DNA of 64,000 bases from NCBI RefSeq assembly GCF_021538895.1, contig NZ_JADDRL010000016.1, positions 52,819-116,818 of the forward strand, written 5' to 3'. The notes under the pieces are model-generated. The model saw only the letters and a list, made by a program, of their open reading frames with translations, was not told the DNA's origin and ran no database searches. This document shows positions 52,468 to 61,668 of the stretch, one piece after another (the first letter of the stretch is position 1; each line of letters opens with the position of its first letter). The translations under genes were made by a program, and so were the position numbers. The DNA comes from Streptomyces olivochromogenes (GTDB lineage: Bacteria > Actinomycetota > Actinomycetes > Streptomycetales > Streptomycetaceae).

Positions 52468-52842
52468 CTAGTGGGTCTTCAGTTCCCCGATCCGCGCCAC
52501 CGGCGTTCCCGTCTTCGGGCATACCCACACCGCCGCGTCCGTGCGGAGCGTCGCCGTCAGTGGATGCGTGTCCGGGTGCGTCGGGCACTGCGGCCAGACC
52601 GCCGAGGCGCCTTCGGACCACAGTGCCTCCACCGCCCAGTCCTGGACCTGCTCCGCCAGGTGCACGAGCAACTCCGCGGCGGTGCCGTCCGGATGTGGTG
52701 TCAGGCCCTGGCCTGAACCGTCCGGGGCCCAGAGCGTGATCTCGGTCGCGTCGTCCCAACGTATGTCCGGCTGCACCGCGCACTGTGCCCGGAGGTCTCG
52801 CAGGACTGTCTCCACGCCTTCGGAGAATTCCATGTCGTTCAC
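52468..52842 (-). CDS. Hypothetical protein
   Basis: A 124-residue soluble acidic protein, unrecognised but conserved-looking in streptomycetes. It contains QPDIRWDDATEITLWAPDGS, ELLVHLAEQVQDWAVEALWS and the C-terminal WPQCPTHPDTHPLTATL with VWVCPKTG, a Cys/His group that could bind zinc. ATG 52842; ATG 52833 is possible. It lies 50 bases after the kinase gene stop on the same strand. Confidence 0.7.
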   Translation of the reverse strand: MNDMEFSEGVETVLRDLRAQCAVQPDIRWDDATEITLWAPDGSGQGLTPHPDGTAAELLVHLAEQVQDWAVEALWSEGASAVWPQCPTHPDTHPLTATLRTDAAVWVCPKTGTPVARIGELKTH

Positions 52843-52892
52843 TGGGGCTCCTGATCACCTCGGTGGGGGGGAAGTTCCTCCCAGTCACCCGA

Positions 52893-55046
52893 TCACAGGT
52901 GCCGTATGTTCACGGTGAACACGGAGCGTATGCCGTACGGCACGTAGAGCGCGTCGCCGACCAGGACCAGGGGGGTGCTGGCCGGGCCGGTGGAGTCGGA
53001 GGTGCCGCCGTCGTCGCGGCCGGGGCGGGTGGCCCTGACCCGGCCGGTGCGCAGGTCGAGGGCGGCCAGCCGGCCCGTCGGGGAGGCCAGGTAGAGGCGG
53101 GTGGACGTGGCGGTCGGCGGGCCGGGCTGCTCGACCGTGGAGTTGCTCCGCCACAGCAGGCGGCCGGTGCGCGGCGAGAAGGCGTGGACGCTGCCGCTGG
53201 TGAAGGTGCAGTACAGGATGCCGCGCTCCAGGTAGGCGCCGCTGACGGCGGCCTCGGGCCGGGACAGCCGCACGGTGGTCACCACGTGCGAGGGGACGTG
53301 GACCAGGGTCAGCGTGCGCAGCGTGCCCATGCCGTCGGCCAGGACGAGGTGCTCCCCGGCCTGGCCGAGGACGCTCAGCGCGCCCTTGGCCGTCACCGAC
53401 CACCGGGACCGGCCGGTGGCCGGGTCGAGCTCGGTGACGGTCGTGGCGGAGAGGCTGTAGTCCTTGCCGAAGGCCCCGCAGAGCATGTACACGCGTCCCG
53501 CGGCCCCGCCGAGCTGGCAGGCGCCCTTGTCGTTCGCCGCCGAGTACCGCATGGGCCGCTTCCAGCGGATCTTGCCGTCGGAGGCGCCCAGCAAGGCGTA
53601 CGACTGCCCCTTGTCGCCGTATACGGCGATGACGCCCCGGGGCGTGGGCACGGCGTAGCCCTCCTCGCCGCCGGTGAGGACCTCGCCCTCGCCGGTGACC
53701 GTCTTCCACAGCGCCTTGCCGGTGCGGGCGCTCAGGGCCTGGACCGAGTAGCGGGTCCGGGTGGCGTCACGGTCGGTCGCGGCCGTGCGGTCGTCGACGC
53801 CCCAGACGTACACGGTGTCGCCGCGGGTGCCGATGATCGTGCCGCCGCTGCCCGCGCTGCTGCCGCCGGGCGTCGAGTCGACGGGGAGGGCCCAGGTGTT
53901 GCGGCCGCGGGCCAGGTCGAAGCGGGTCGCCATGATGCTGTCGCCCGCGCACACCAGGGACGGGCCGGCGGCCACGCAGCGGCTGAAGGAGCCGCTGGGA
54001 AGCGCGTCCGGGTCGTGCGGGGACGGAACCCTCGACTGCTGGTGCCAGGGCCGCCAGCCAGCCGGAAGGGCGTCCGGGGTGCCGTGGCCCTGGCGGCTGA
54101 CGGCGAAGGTCGTACCGGCAACGGCCAGCACGGCGGCGACGGCACCGGAGACCAGCCACCAGCGGTGGCGCCGCCCGCGCGGCCGTTTCGGGCCCGCGGC
54201 GTCCCCGGACGCGGACCGCGGACCCGGCGCGGGCAGGCGGCCGTCGCGCAGCAGGGTCAGCAGTTCGTCGGGGGTGGGGCGGGACTTGGGGTGCTTTTCC
54301 AGACAGAACCGGACGAATGGGAGCAACTCCTGGGGTACGCCGTCGAGATCGGGGGTGCCCTCGACGACCCGGGTCGCCGTCTCCCAGGGGTTGGAGCTGT
54401 CGAACGGGCCGCGCCGGGTGGCGGCGTACACCAGGACCGCGCCGAGGGAGAAGATGTCGGCGGCCGGGCCGACGTCGTGCGGGGAGGAGAACTGCTCCGG
54501 GGACATGAAGGGCGGGGTGCCCATCACGCGGCCGGTCTGCGTCAGGACGTCGGAGGGGCCGAACTCGGCGGCGCGCGAGATGCCGAAGTCGATGACGCGC
54601 GGGCCGTCCTCGGCCAGCATCACGTTGGCCGGTTTCAGGTCCCGGTGGACGACGCCGGCGCGGTGGATGTCGCGCAGCGCCTCGGCGAGTCCGGCGGCGA
54701 GTTCGCGCAGCCGGTCCACGGACAGCGGGCCGTGGCGGCGGACATGGGTGCCGAGGTCCTCGCCCGGTATGTAGAGCGTGGCCATCCAGGGGCGCGACCC
54801 GTCGGCGTCCGCGTCCACGACGGGGGCGGTGAAGGCGCCGCTGACCTGACGGGCGGCGGCGACCTCGCGGCTGAAGCGGATACGGAACTCGTCGTCGTCG
54901 GCGTACTGGGCGTGGACGACCTTGACGGCGAGCCGGCGGCCGGAGGCGGAGCGCGCCAGGTAGACCACGCCCATGCCACCGCTGCCCAGACGGTCCTCGA
55001 TCCGGTAGCCGCCCACCTCGGCCGGATCGGACTCCCGCAGCGCCAT
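52893..55046 (-). CDS. Membrane Ser/Thr protein kinase with PQQ-like beta-propeller
   Basis: A 717-residue receptor-type kinase. Gly-loop GSGGMGVVYLA (about 21-31), ATP lysine in LAVKVVH, catalytic HRDLKPANVML, DFGISR and GTPPFMSPEQ in the kinase domain (about 14-270). One transmembrane helix (about 295-315) is followed by an outside domain of about 400 residues with PQQ/WD-like blades (GKALWKTVTGEGEV, GKIRWKRPM, GRSRWSVTAKG, GRLLWRSNS). Probably senses a wall or surface signal. A small membrane protein gene lies upstream. Confidence 0.93.
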   Translation of the reverse strand: MALRESDPAEVGGYRIEDRLGSGGMGVVYLARSASGRRLAVKVVHAQYADDDEFRIRFSREVAAARQVSGAFTAPVVDADADGSRPWMATLYIPGEDLGTHVRRHGPLSVDRLRELAAGLAEALRDIHRAGVVHRDLKPANVMLAEDGPRVIDFGISRAAEFGPSDVLTQTGRVMGTPPFMSPEQFSSPHDVGPAADIFSLGAVLVYAATRRGPFDSSNPWETATRVVEGTPDLDGVPQELLPFVRFCLEKHPKSRPTPDELLTLLRDGRLPAPGPRSASGDAAGPKRPRGRRHRWWLVSGAVAAVLAVAGTTFAVSRQGHGTPDALPAGWRPWHQQSRVPSPHDPDALPSGSFSRCVAAGPSLVCAGDSIMATRFDLARGRNTWALPVDSTPGGSSAGSGGTIIGTRGDTVYVWGVDDRTAATDRDATRTRYSVQALSARTGKALWKTVTGEGEVLTGGEEGYAVPTPRGVIAVYGDKGQSYALLGASDGKIRWKRPMRYSAANDKGACQLGGAAGRVYMLCGAFGKDYSLSATTVTELDPATGRSRWSVTAKGALSVLGQAGEHLVLADGMGTLRTLTLVHVPSHVVTTVRLSRPEAAVSGAYLERGILYCTFTSGSVHAFSPRTGRLLWRSNSTVEQPGPPTATSTRLYLASPTGRLAALDLRTGRVRATRPGRDDGGTSDSTGPASTPLVLVGDALYVPYGIRSVFTVNIRHL

Positions 55047-55091
55047 CCCCGTACATCCCCCCGCTGTTCGATTGTCCCGCCGTGCCGCCGG

Positions 55092-55295
55092 TCAGAAGCT
55101 GATCGAGTTGATCGTTTCCGCTATCGAGTTGAGGAACCGGTTGATGGACGGAGCCATGCCGGTCGAGGCGAGGAAGAAGCCGAACAGCACCGCGACGATG
55201 GCGGGGCCGGCCTTGATGCTCCCTCCTCGGATCATGACCACCAGGATGATCGCCAACAGCAGCACCACGGACAGTGAAATGGCCACACTGATCAC
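55092..55295 (-). CDS. Small two-helix membrane protein
   Basis: A 67-residue protein with two hydrophobic segments (about 3-22 and 30-48) and a polar C-terminus (APSINRFLNSIAETINSISF). GTG 55295 is the longest start; GTG 55286 is also possible. It may be co-transcribed with the kinase gene 45 bases downstream. Function unknown. Confidence 0.6.
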   Translation of the reverse strand: MISVAISLSVVLLLAIILVVMIRGGSIKAGPAIVAVLFGFFLASTGMAPSINRFLNSIAETINSISF

Positions 55296-55688
55296 ACCCT
55301 AGGTCGGTCCGCTCTCCCGGCCCGGGGGTACATCCCCGCACCCCCGCCAGAACCATCGTGCCACCAACCCGGCCCCCGTATGCGACGCGTGACGCATCGT
55401 CGGGAACGGGCCCGCCTCCGGCGATCTTCCGCACAGCAATTCGAGGGCGCTCGCGCGTGCGGCTGGCAAGGAATATGAACAACATCATTTCCGTGTCCAC
55501 ATACCTTGTTCGCAGGTAATTCGAATTGTTGACGCAGAGACGACCCTATGCACCAATTAGTTGGGATGAATCAGGACATCATGGGTGAACGTTGGGCTGC
55601 GCTGTGCTGACCGTCACGTAGACAGGGACGTCAACTTCTGTAAATCAATGGGTACCCGAAGCCCTTAACCAGGAAAGACACCGGGGGT

Positions 55689-55725
55689 TTTACGAAATCC
55701 CACAGACAACGCTAGGGTGCCTCAG
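55689..55725 (+). promoter_or_regulatory. Probable leaderless promoter of the acyltransferase gene
   Basis: TAGGGT (55713-55718) is a good -10 hexamer, with TTTACG (55689-55694) 18 bases upstream as -35. ATG 55726 follows the -10 by seven bases, so transcription would begin at or next to the start codon. The 430-base gap 55296-55725 is otherwise empty apart from a 14-codon ORF at 55475-55519 preceded by AAGGA. Confidence 0.5.
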
Positions 55726-56910
55726 ATGTTTGACGCCGCCTCGTCCCCCGGCCAGAACCGCAGGCCGCTCCCTCCGGCACAGTCGCCGGTGAACGGAGTG
55801 CCGAGTCCGCGTGCCCCGATGAGTACGCAGAACAGATCAAGACCGGGCAAACAGCGCGACGCGTTCTTCGACAACGCCAAGTACCTGGCGATCGTGCTGG
55901 TCGCGATGGGTCACGTGTGGGAGCCGCTGAAGGGCGACAGCCGCATCCTGGAGGGCGTGTACACCGTCGTGTACACCTTCCACATGCCGGCGTTCATCAT
56001 CATCTCCGGCTTCTTCTCGCGCAGTTTCGACATGCGCCCGGACCGGGTGAAGCGGCTGATCACCGGCGTCGCCGTGCCGTACGTCCTGTTCGAGACCGCC
56101 TACCCGCTCTTCAAGCGGTTCGTCGACCACTCCCCCGACCAGGACATCAGCCTCCTCGATCCCTGGTATCTGACCTGGTTCCTGTGCGCGCTGTTCATCT
56201 GGCGGCTGACCACGCCCATCTGGAAGCTGGTGCGCTGGCCGCTGCCGCTCGCGCTCGGCATCGCCATGCTGGCGTCCGTCGCCCCGAACATCGGTGACGA
56301 CCTGGACCTCCAGCGCGTGCTGCAGTTCCTGCCGTACTTCGTGCTCGGCCTGTGCATGAAGCAGGAGCACTTCCAGCTGGTGCGCCGGCGCTGGGTGCGG
56401 ATCGCGGCGGTGCCGGTCTTCGCGACCGCGCTGGCCGTCGGCTGGTGGGCGGTGCCCCGGATGAACACCGCGTGGTTCTACCACCGCGACGCCGCGCAGG
56501 AGCTGGCCGCGCCCTGGTGGTCGGGACCGGTCATGGTGCTCGCCATGTTCGGCTGCTCGCTGCTGCTGACGGCCTGCTTCTTCGCCTGGGTGCCGGGCCG
56601 CAGGATGTGGTTCACCGCGCTGGGCGCGGGCACGCTGTACGGCTACCTGCTGCACGGCTTCCTCATCAAGTACGGCGAGTACCGCGGCTGGTTCGACCAT
56701 GCCGTCCTGCACCACCCGCTCGGCGAGATCGCGGTCACCCTGCTCGCCGCCGCGGCCGTCACGCTGCTGTGCACGCGGCCCGTGCGGCGGATGTTCCGCT
56801 TCGCGATGGAGCCGAAGATGGAGTGGGCGTTCAAGCAGGACGCCGCCGAACTGGCCCGCGAGCGCCAGCGGAAGGAACGCGAGCGCGAGAAGGTCGGCGC
56901 CGGCGCCTAG
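55726..56910 (+). CDS. Membrane acyltransferase family 3 protein
   Basis: A 394-residue integral membrane acyltransferase (OafA/NodX type). After a disordered head of about 45 residues come the family start FFDNAKYLAIVLVAMGHVWE with the catalytic-type histidine, FHMPAFIIISGFFSRSF and about ten helices, then a charged tail (ARERQRKEREREK). Such enzymes O-acetylate wall or surface polysaccharides or small molecules. The start is placed at ATG 55726 because of the promoter position; GTG 55717 overlaps the -10. Confidence 0.88.
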   Translation: MFDAASSPGQNRRPLPPAQSPVNGVPSPRAPMSTQNRSRPGKQRDAFFDNAKYLAIVLVAMGHVWEPLKGDSRILEGVYTVVYTFHMPAFIIISGFFSRSFDMRPDRVKRLITGVAVPYVLFETAYPLFKRFVDHSPDQDISLLDPWYLTWFLCALFIWRLTTPIWKLVRWPLPLALGIAMLASVAPNIGDDLDLQRVLQFLPYFVLGLCMKQEHFQLVRRRWVRIAAVPVFATALAVGWWAVPRMNTAWFYHRDAAQELAAPWWSGPVMVLAMFGCSLLLTACFFAWVPGRRMWFTALGAGTLYGYLLHGFLIKYGEYRGWFDHAVLHHPLGEIAVTLLAAAAVTLLCTRPVRRMFRFAMEPKMEWAFKQDAAELARERQRKEREREKVGAGA

Positions 56911-56930
56911 ATCAGCCGTCGAGGCCCGGT

Positions 56931-57389
56931 TCAGCCGTCGAGACCGAGAAGTGCGCGCATCCGTGCGTACTTCTCGGTCAGTCGTCGTCGAAGGGGTTCG
57001 TCGAGTACGGCGAGACGCTCCGGGTCCGCGTTGTGCGCCAGGTCGGCCTCCTTCACCAGCAGCGCGCCCGGAGTGTCCAGAATGCGCCGCGCGTACGCCT
57101 CCGGCTCCTCCCCCGCCCGCTTGGTGACGGCGAGCACGATGTCCTTCGTACGCCGGCTCAGCGCGGCCCGCTCCAGCCAGTCCTCGCTCAACGCGTCGTC
57201 CTCGACGGAGTCGTGCAGCCAGGCCGCCGCGATCTGCTCCTCGTCGCCGCCCCGGGCGCGCACGCCCTCGGCGACGGCCCGCAGATGCTCGGCGTACGGC
57301 CGTCCCGCCTTGTCCGTCTGCCCGGTGTGGGCGGCGCACGCGAGGGCCTCGATCTCGGTCAGGGTCAGCTGGGGTTGCGTCTCGGTCAC
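56931..57389 (-). CDS. HD-domain phosphohydrolase
   Basis: A 152-residue RelA/SpoT-like HD domain protein. Metal ligands: histidine in CAAHTGQTDKAG, HD in AAAWLHDSVEDDALSEDW and aspartate in VKEADLAHNADPERL. No synthetase or TGS domain, so it is a small standalone hydrolase of nucleotide or alarmone type. GTG 57389 (VTETQPQLTLTE) is chosen. It lies 35 bases after the SpoIIE-phosphatase gene, likely an operon. Confidence 0.85.
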   Translation of the reverse strand: MTETQPQLTLTEIEALACAAHTGQTDKAGRPYAEHLRAVAEGVRARGGDEEQIAAAWLHDSVEDDALSEDWLERAALSRRTKDIVLAVTKRAGEEPEAYARRILDTPGALLVKEADLAHNADPERLAVLDEPLRRRLTEKYARMRALLGLDG

Positions 57390-57424
57390 CTCCCCAGTGT
57401 CCCCCGGCGCCCGGGGGAGGTCGC

Positions 57425-58597
57425 TCAGCGCACCGCGGGGGCGGCCTCGCGGCAGATCAGCAGCAGCGCCCGGTCGTCGTTGACGTCCTTGGCGACCGCC
57501 TCGATGAGGTGCCAGGCGGCGCCGTGGAAGCCGCCGGCGACATAGCGGTCCGCCTCGCCCGTCAGCCGGTCCATGCCCTCGACGATGTCCCGGTCGGAGG
57601 TCTCCACCAGACCGTCCGTGAACACCATCAACACGTCTCCGGGCCGCAGCGATCCCTTCACGGAGTCGAACTGGGCGCCGTCGTACACACCGAGCAGCGG
57701 GCCCTCGGCCGCCTTCTCCTCCCAGCGGCCGCTGCCGGCGCTCAGCTGCAGCCCCGGCGGATGGCCCGCCGAGTACAGCTCGTAGTCCCCGGAGTCGAGG
57801 TCCAGCACCAGGTGGATGGAGGTCGCGAAGCCCTCGTCCCAGTCCTGGCGCAGGAGGTAGCCGTTCGCCGCCGGCAGGAAGGCGTGCGGCGGCAGCGAGC
57901 CCAGCAGCCCGCCGAACGCCCCGGACAGCAGCAGCGCACGCGAGGCCGCGTCCATGCCCTTGCCGGACACGTCCGTGAGGACGACCTCCAGCGTGCGGCC
58001 CCCGTTCGTCCGGGCCGCGACCACGAAGTCGCCCGAGAAGGACTGCCCGCCCGCGGGCCGCAGCGCCATCTCCCGGTGCCAGCCCTGCGGCAGCTTCGGC
58101 AGCTTGCTCTGCACCCGGATCCGCTCGCGCAGGTCGAACAGCATGGTCCCGCCACGCCGCCACGGCACACCGACCCGGCTGCGGAACTGCGCGGTGAGCA
58201 GCCCGAAGAAGCCGCAGGCGGCGACCACGAGGACGATACCCGGAGTGACCCGGGAGGGTCCCTCGGTGTACGGCCCCAGCTTGACCGACTCCACGATGAG
58301 CGCCGTGGCCGCGGCCGCGTACAGGCCGAGCAGGCTCGCCGGGCGCAGCAGCAGGCCGCCCGCGACGATCGGCAGCACCAGCGCGGCCGGGGAGAACCAC
58401 ACCGAGTTGGCCAGGGTGATGGAGGCCAGCACGGGGATCGTGAGCAGCAGTCCGGCCAGCGCGATCCAGTCGGAGCCGTCGCCGCGGAAGTAGTCCACGG
58501 CGCTTCTGCGCAGGCCGACACGGGCCCGGTGCCATTGCATCTTGCACCGGGCCGTGAACGTCTCGGCCTTCGCGCGCCGCTCTCGTCCTGCTGCCAT
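57425..58597 (-). CDS. Membrane PP2C/SpoIIE-type serine phosphatase
   Basis: A 390-residue protein with three or four transmembrane helices (about 45-135) and a C-terminal SpoIIE/PP2C domain: GQSFSGDFVVAART, VVLTDVSGKGMDAASRALLL, YSAGHPPGLQLS, DVLMVFTDGLVETSDRD and DDRALLLICREA. It resembles the protein at 18313 in layout but is not a close copy. It probably dephosphorylates an anti-sigma antagonist. Confidence 0.92.
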   Translation of the reverse strand: MAAGRERRAKAETFTARCKMQWHRARVGLRRSAVDYFRGDGSDWIALAGLLLTIPVLASITLANSVWFSPAALVLPIVAGGLLLRPASLLGLYAAAATALIVESVKLGPYTEGPSRVTPGIVLVVAACGFFGLLTAQFRSRVGVPWRRGGTMLFDLRERIRVQSKLPKLPQGWHREMALRPAGGQSFSGDFVVAARTNGGRTLEVVLTDVSGKGMDAASRALLLSGAFGGLLGSLPPHAFLPAANGYLLRQDWDEGFATSIHLVLDLDSGDYELYSAGHPPGLQLSAGSGRWEEKAAEGPLLGVYDGAQFDSVKGSLRPGDVLMVFTDGLVETSDRDIVEGMDRLTGEADRYVAGGFHGAAWHLIEAVAKDVNDDRALLLICREAAPAVR

Positions 58598-58758
58598 TAG
58601 TTCGGGACCCTATCCATCGGACCAGCCGCTTGGCACGGGAGGTCCCACTTGTCCCCCGTCCGAGGCCGAACTCACAGTGAACGTCATGGCGGCCCGCCCC
58701 GCGGCCACCAGGGAGAAATTCGTTCGCTCGCCCCGCGACGCCCTGGTACGCATGATTC

Positions 58759-60012
58759 ATGGGTACTGACCTTGCGAGGGACCGTGCGGTCGAGCTGCGC
58801 GCGCTGCGGCGGGACGAGCTGGATGTCTGGTACGACAATCTGCTCCGCGCGTTCGGCGGGGTGCCGGAATCCCCGGACGAGCGGGAGTTGTGGTTCTCGC
58901 TCATCGAGATCGACCGTTCGATCGGCGTCTGGGACGGGGACGCGTGCGTCGGCACGGCCGGGGCCTTCAGCTTCCGGCTGACCGTGCCGGGCGGCGCCTC
59001 GGTGCCCGCCGCGGGGGTCACGATGGTCGGGGTGGCCGCGACGCACCGGCGGCGCGGGCTGCTGACGTCGATGATGCGGCGGCAGCTGGACGACGTACGG
59101 GCGTGGGGGTGGCCGCTCGCGGTGCTGACGGCCTCCGAGCCCGCCATCTACGGGCGGTTCGGGTACGGCGCCGCGACGTTCCACACCAACGCCGAGATCG
59201 ACACCACCCGGGTACGGCTGTCGGTGCCGCCGGGCACCGATGACGTACGGCTGCGGTACGCCGCTCCGGCCGACGTGCTCGCCGAGACCGAGGCGCTGTA
59301 CGCCCGGCACGTGCCGCTGCGGCCCGGGATGCTGGCGCGGCAGCCCGGCTGGGAGCGGCTCGGGCTGCTCGACCCGGAGAGCGGGCGGAGCGGGGCGTCG
59401 CCCCTGCAGTGCGTGCTGGCCGAGCGGGACGGACAGCGCGTGGGATTCGTCCGTTTCCGGGTCAAACCGGACTGGGAGCCGGCCGGACCCAAGGGCGTGG
59501 TGGTACTGGAGCACTTGGAGGCGCTCGACGCCGCCGTGCACGCCTCCCTGTGGCGGTTCCTGTTCGACATCGACCTGACGTCGACGATCGACGCGCGGCG
59601 GCGGCCGGTGGACGAGGGCTGGCAGCACCTGGTGTCGGACCTGCGCCGGTGCCGGCTGGTGGTGCGGGACTCGCTGCACGTCCGGCTGGTGGAGCTGGGG
59701 GCGGCGCTGGAGGCGCGGACCTACCAGGCGCCGGTGGACGTGGTGTTCGAGGTGGAGGACGACTTCTGCCCCTGGAACGCCGGGCGTTGGCGGCTGACCG
59801 GCGACGCGAAGGGGGCGTCCTGCGTGCGCACCCAGGACGCGGCCGATCTGGCCCTGTCGGTACGGGAGTTGGGCTCGGCCTACCTGGGCGGTGTGTCGCT
59901 CGTGTCGCTGGCGGCGGCCGGCCGGGTACGGGAGCTGCGGCAGGGAGCGCTGACGGAGGCGTCGGTGGCGTTCGGCTCACCGGTGGCGCCCTGGCTGCCG
60001 CACGGCTTCTAG
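58759..60012 (+). CDS. Eis-like GNAT N-acetyltransferase
   Basis: A 417-residue multi-GNAT protein of the Eis family. The N-terminal GNAT has VTMVGVAATHRRRGLLTSMM (acetyl-CoA binding V/I-x-x-x-x-R-x-x-G), then LTASEPAIYGRFGYGAATFH. A second GNAT-like domain lies in the middle and an SCP2-like C-terminal domain carries the free carboxylate end (VAPWLPHGF). Eis proteins acetylate aminoglycosides, peptides and other amines. ATG 58759 is the natural start. Confidence 0.93.
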   Translation: MGTDLARDRAVELRALRRDELDVWYDNLLRAFGGVPESPDERELWFSLIEIDRSIGVWDGDACVGTAGAFSFRLTVPGGASVPAAGVTMVGVAATHRRRGLLTSMMRRQLDDVRAWGWPLAVLTASEPAIYGRFGYGAATFHTNAEIDTTRVRLSVPPGTDDVRLRYAAPADVLAETEALYARHVPLRPGMLARQPGWERLGLLDPESGRSGASPLQCVLAERDGQRVGFVRFRVKPDWEPAGPKGVVVLEHLEALDAAVHASLWRFLFDIDLTSTIDARRRPVDEGWQHLVSDLRRCRLVVRDSLHVRLVELGAALEARTYQAPVDVVFEVEDDFCPWNAGRWRLTGDAKGASCVRTQDAADLALSVRELGSAYLGGVSLVSLAAAGRVRELRQGALTEASVAFGSPVAPWLPHGF

Positions 60013-60055
60013 CGCCCGGTCCGCCGGGGCCGCCGGGCCCGTTCCCGGGCCGGGG

Positions 60056-60865
60056 TCAGCGAGTTTGGCAGGTGGGGCACCAGAAGAGGTTGCGGGCGGC
60101 GAGGTCGGCGGTGCGGATGCCGTCGCCGCAGATGTGGCAGGGCAGGGCGGCCCGGCGGTAGACGTACACCTCGCCGCCGTGGTCGTCGACGCGCGGCGGG
60201 CGGCCCATCGCCTCCGGGGTGTGCTCGGGGCGGACGGTGTCGATGCGGTTGTTGCGGACGCCCTCGCGCATGAGGTCGACCAGGTCCGCCCAGATCGCGT
60301 CCCACTCGGCGGGCGCGAGGTCCCGGCCCGCGCGGTACGGGTCGATGCCGTGCCGGAAGAGGACCTCGGCGCGGTAGACGTTGCCGACGCCGGCGACGAC
60401 CTTCTGGTCCATGAGGAGGGCGGCGATCGTCGTACGGCTGCGGCGGACGCGGGCGTAGGCGGCGGCCGGGTCGGCGTCGGGGCGCAGCGGGTCGGGGCCG
60501 AGGCGGTCGTGGATCGCGTGCTTCTCGTCGTCCGTGATCAGTGCGCAGGTGGTGGGGCCGCGCAGGTCGACGTACGAGGTGGCGTTGGCCAGCCGCAGGC
60601 GGACCGTGTCGGCGGGCGGGGGCGCGGGGGCGGCGCCGAAGGCGACCTTGCCGAAGAGACCCAGGTGGATGTGGATCCACTCGGCTTCGCGGAAGCCGAG
60701 GAAGAGGTGCTTGCCGTGGGCCTCGGTGCGGGTGAGCTCCGCTCCGGTGAGCAGGTCGGCGGCGTCGGAGAACTTGCCCTGGGGGCTGGTGACTCGGGTG
60801 GGCGTGCCGGAGAAGCGGTCGGCGTAGTCCTGCGCGAGCCGGTGGATCGTGTGCCCCTCTGGCAC
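60056..60865 (-). CDS. Fpg/Nei-family DNA glycosylase (Nei-type)
   Basis: A 269-residue base-excision repair glycosylase/lyase. Catalytic N-terminus PEGHTIHRLAQDYADRF (P2, E3). Helix-two-turn-helix region near KVVAGVGNVYRAEVLF. C-terminal zinc finger C-x2-C-x16-C-x2-C (CHICGDGIRTADLAARN ... CPTC). The PEGHT start marks the actinobacterial Nei group acting on oxidised pyrimidines. It is downstream of rpiB on the same strand. Confidence 0.93.
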   Translation of the reverse strand: MPEGHTIHRLAQDYADRFSGTPTRVTSPQGKFSDAADLLTGAELTRTEAHGKHLFLGFREAEWIHIHLGLFGKVAFGAAPAPPPADTVRLRLANATSYVDLRGPTTCALITDDEKHAIHDRLGPDPLRPDADPAAAYARVRRSRTTIAALLMDQKVVAGVGNVYRAEVLFRHGIDPYRAGRDLAPAEWDAIWADLVDLMREGVRNNRIDTVRPEHTPEAMGRPPRVDDHGGEVYVYRRAALPCHICGDGIRTADLAARNLFWCPTCQTR

Positions 60866-60976
60866 GGTGGCCGTGTCCTTTCCTGCCGCCCGGGGCTTAG
60901 CCCCGCGCCCGGGGCTTAGCCCCGGACCCCGTCCTGTTGTCCACCTCGAACGGGGGGCCGGGCCCCCCGTTCGGCG

Positions 60977-61465
60977 TCAGTCCTGCTGCGGGTGGTGGGC
61001 CGGGATCGGGGGCAGGTCGCCCGTCGTCTCGTAGGCCGACAGCATGTCGATGCGGCGGATGTGGCGCTCGTCACCGGAGAACGGGGTGTTGAGGAAGGTC
61101 TCGACGAACTTCGTCGCCTCCTCCTGCGTGTGCATACGCGCGCCCACGGCCACCACGTTGGCGTTGTTGTGCTGGCGGCCGAGCGAGGCGGTCTCCTCGC
61201 TCCAGGCGAGGGCGGCACGGACACCCTTGACCTTGTTCGCCGCGATCTGCTCGCCGTTGCCGGAGCCGCCGATCACGATGCCGAGGGCCTCGGGGTCCGC
61301 GGCCGCCTTCTCCGCGGCCCGCAGGCAGAAGGGCGGGTAGTCGTCCTGGGCGTCGTAGATGTGGGGGCCGCAGTCGACGGGGTCGTGACCCGCCTCCTTG
61401 AGCCACTCGACGAGGTGGTTCTTGAGTTCGAAGCCCGCATGGTCGGAGCCGAGATACACGCGCAT
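60977..61465 (-). CDS. rpiB: Ribose-5-phosphate isomerase B
   Basis: A 162-residue RpiB interconverting ribose-5-phosphate and ribulose-5-phosphate. It starts RVYLGSDHAGFELKNHLVEW. The active-site loop is IVIGGSGNGEQIAANKVKG: glycine-serine replaces the cysteine of E. coli RpiB and a glutamate follows, the arrangement used by the mycobacterial enzyme with glutamate as base. HNNANVVAVGARMHT is also typical. Confidence 0.95.
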   Translation of the reverse strand: MRVYLGSDHAGFELKNHLVEWLKEAGHDPVDCGPHIYDAQDDYPPFCLRAAEKAAADPEALGIVIGGSGNGEQIAANKVKGVRAALAWSEETASLGRQHNNANVVAVGARMHTQEEATKFVETFLNTPFSGDERHIRRIDMLSAYETTGDLPPIPAHHPQQD

Positions 61466-61539
61466 GGGACGAGTGTGACACGGCTGATCCAGGGCAGCAG
61501 CTTCGGGTGCACGCCAGGGAAAATGTGGCTCAAACCATA

Positions 61540-61574
61540 GAACCTCAAGGGAACCTCAAGTAACAATCCGAAAT
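61540..61574. promoter_or_regulatory. Tandem 10-bp repeats and GlnR-like sequence before the permease
   Basis: GAACCTCAAG occurs at 61540-61549 and 61551-61560 (11 bases apart). GTAAC-N5-GAAAT follows at 61560-61574, one base shorter than the GlnR half-site spacing. A regulator site is plausible but unproven. Confidence 0.25.
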
Positions 61575-61668
61575 CAAAGGTTCCAGAATTCGTTCGCCTC
61601 CGATTCACTGGACCGACTCGTACACCGCTCGTACGGGAAAGCCCAACAGGCGCAAAGGAAATCCGCCC

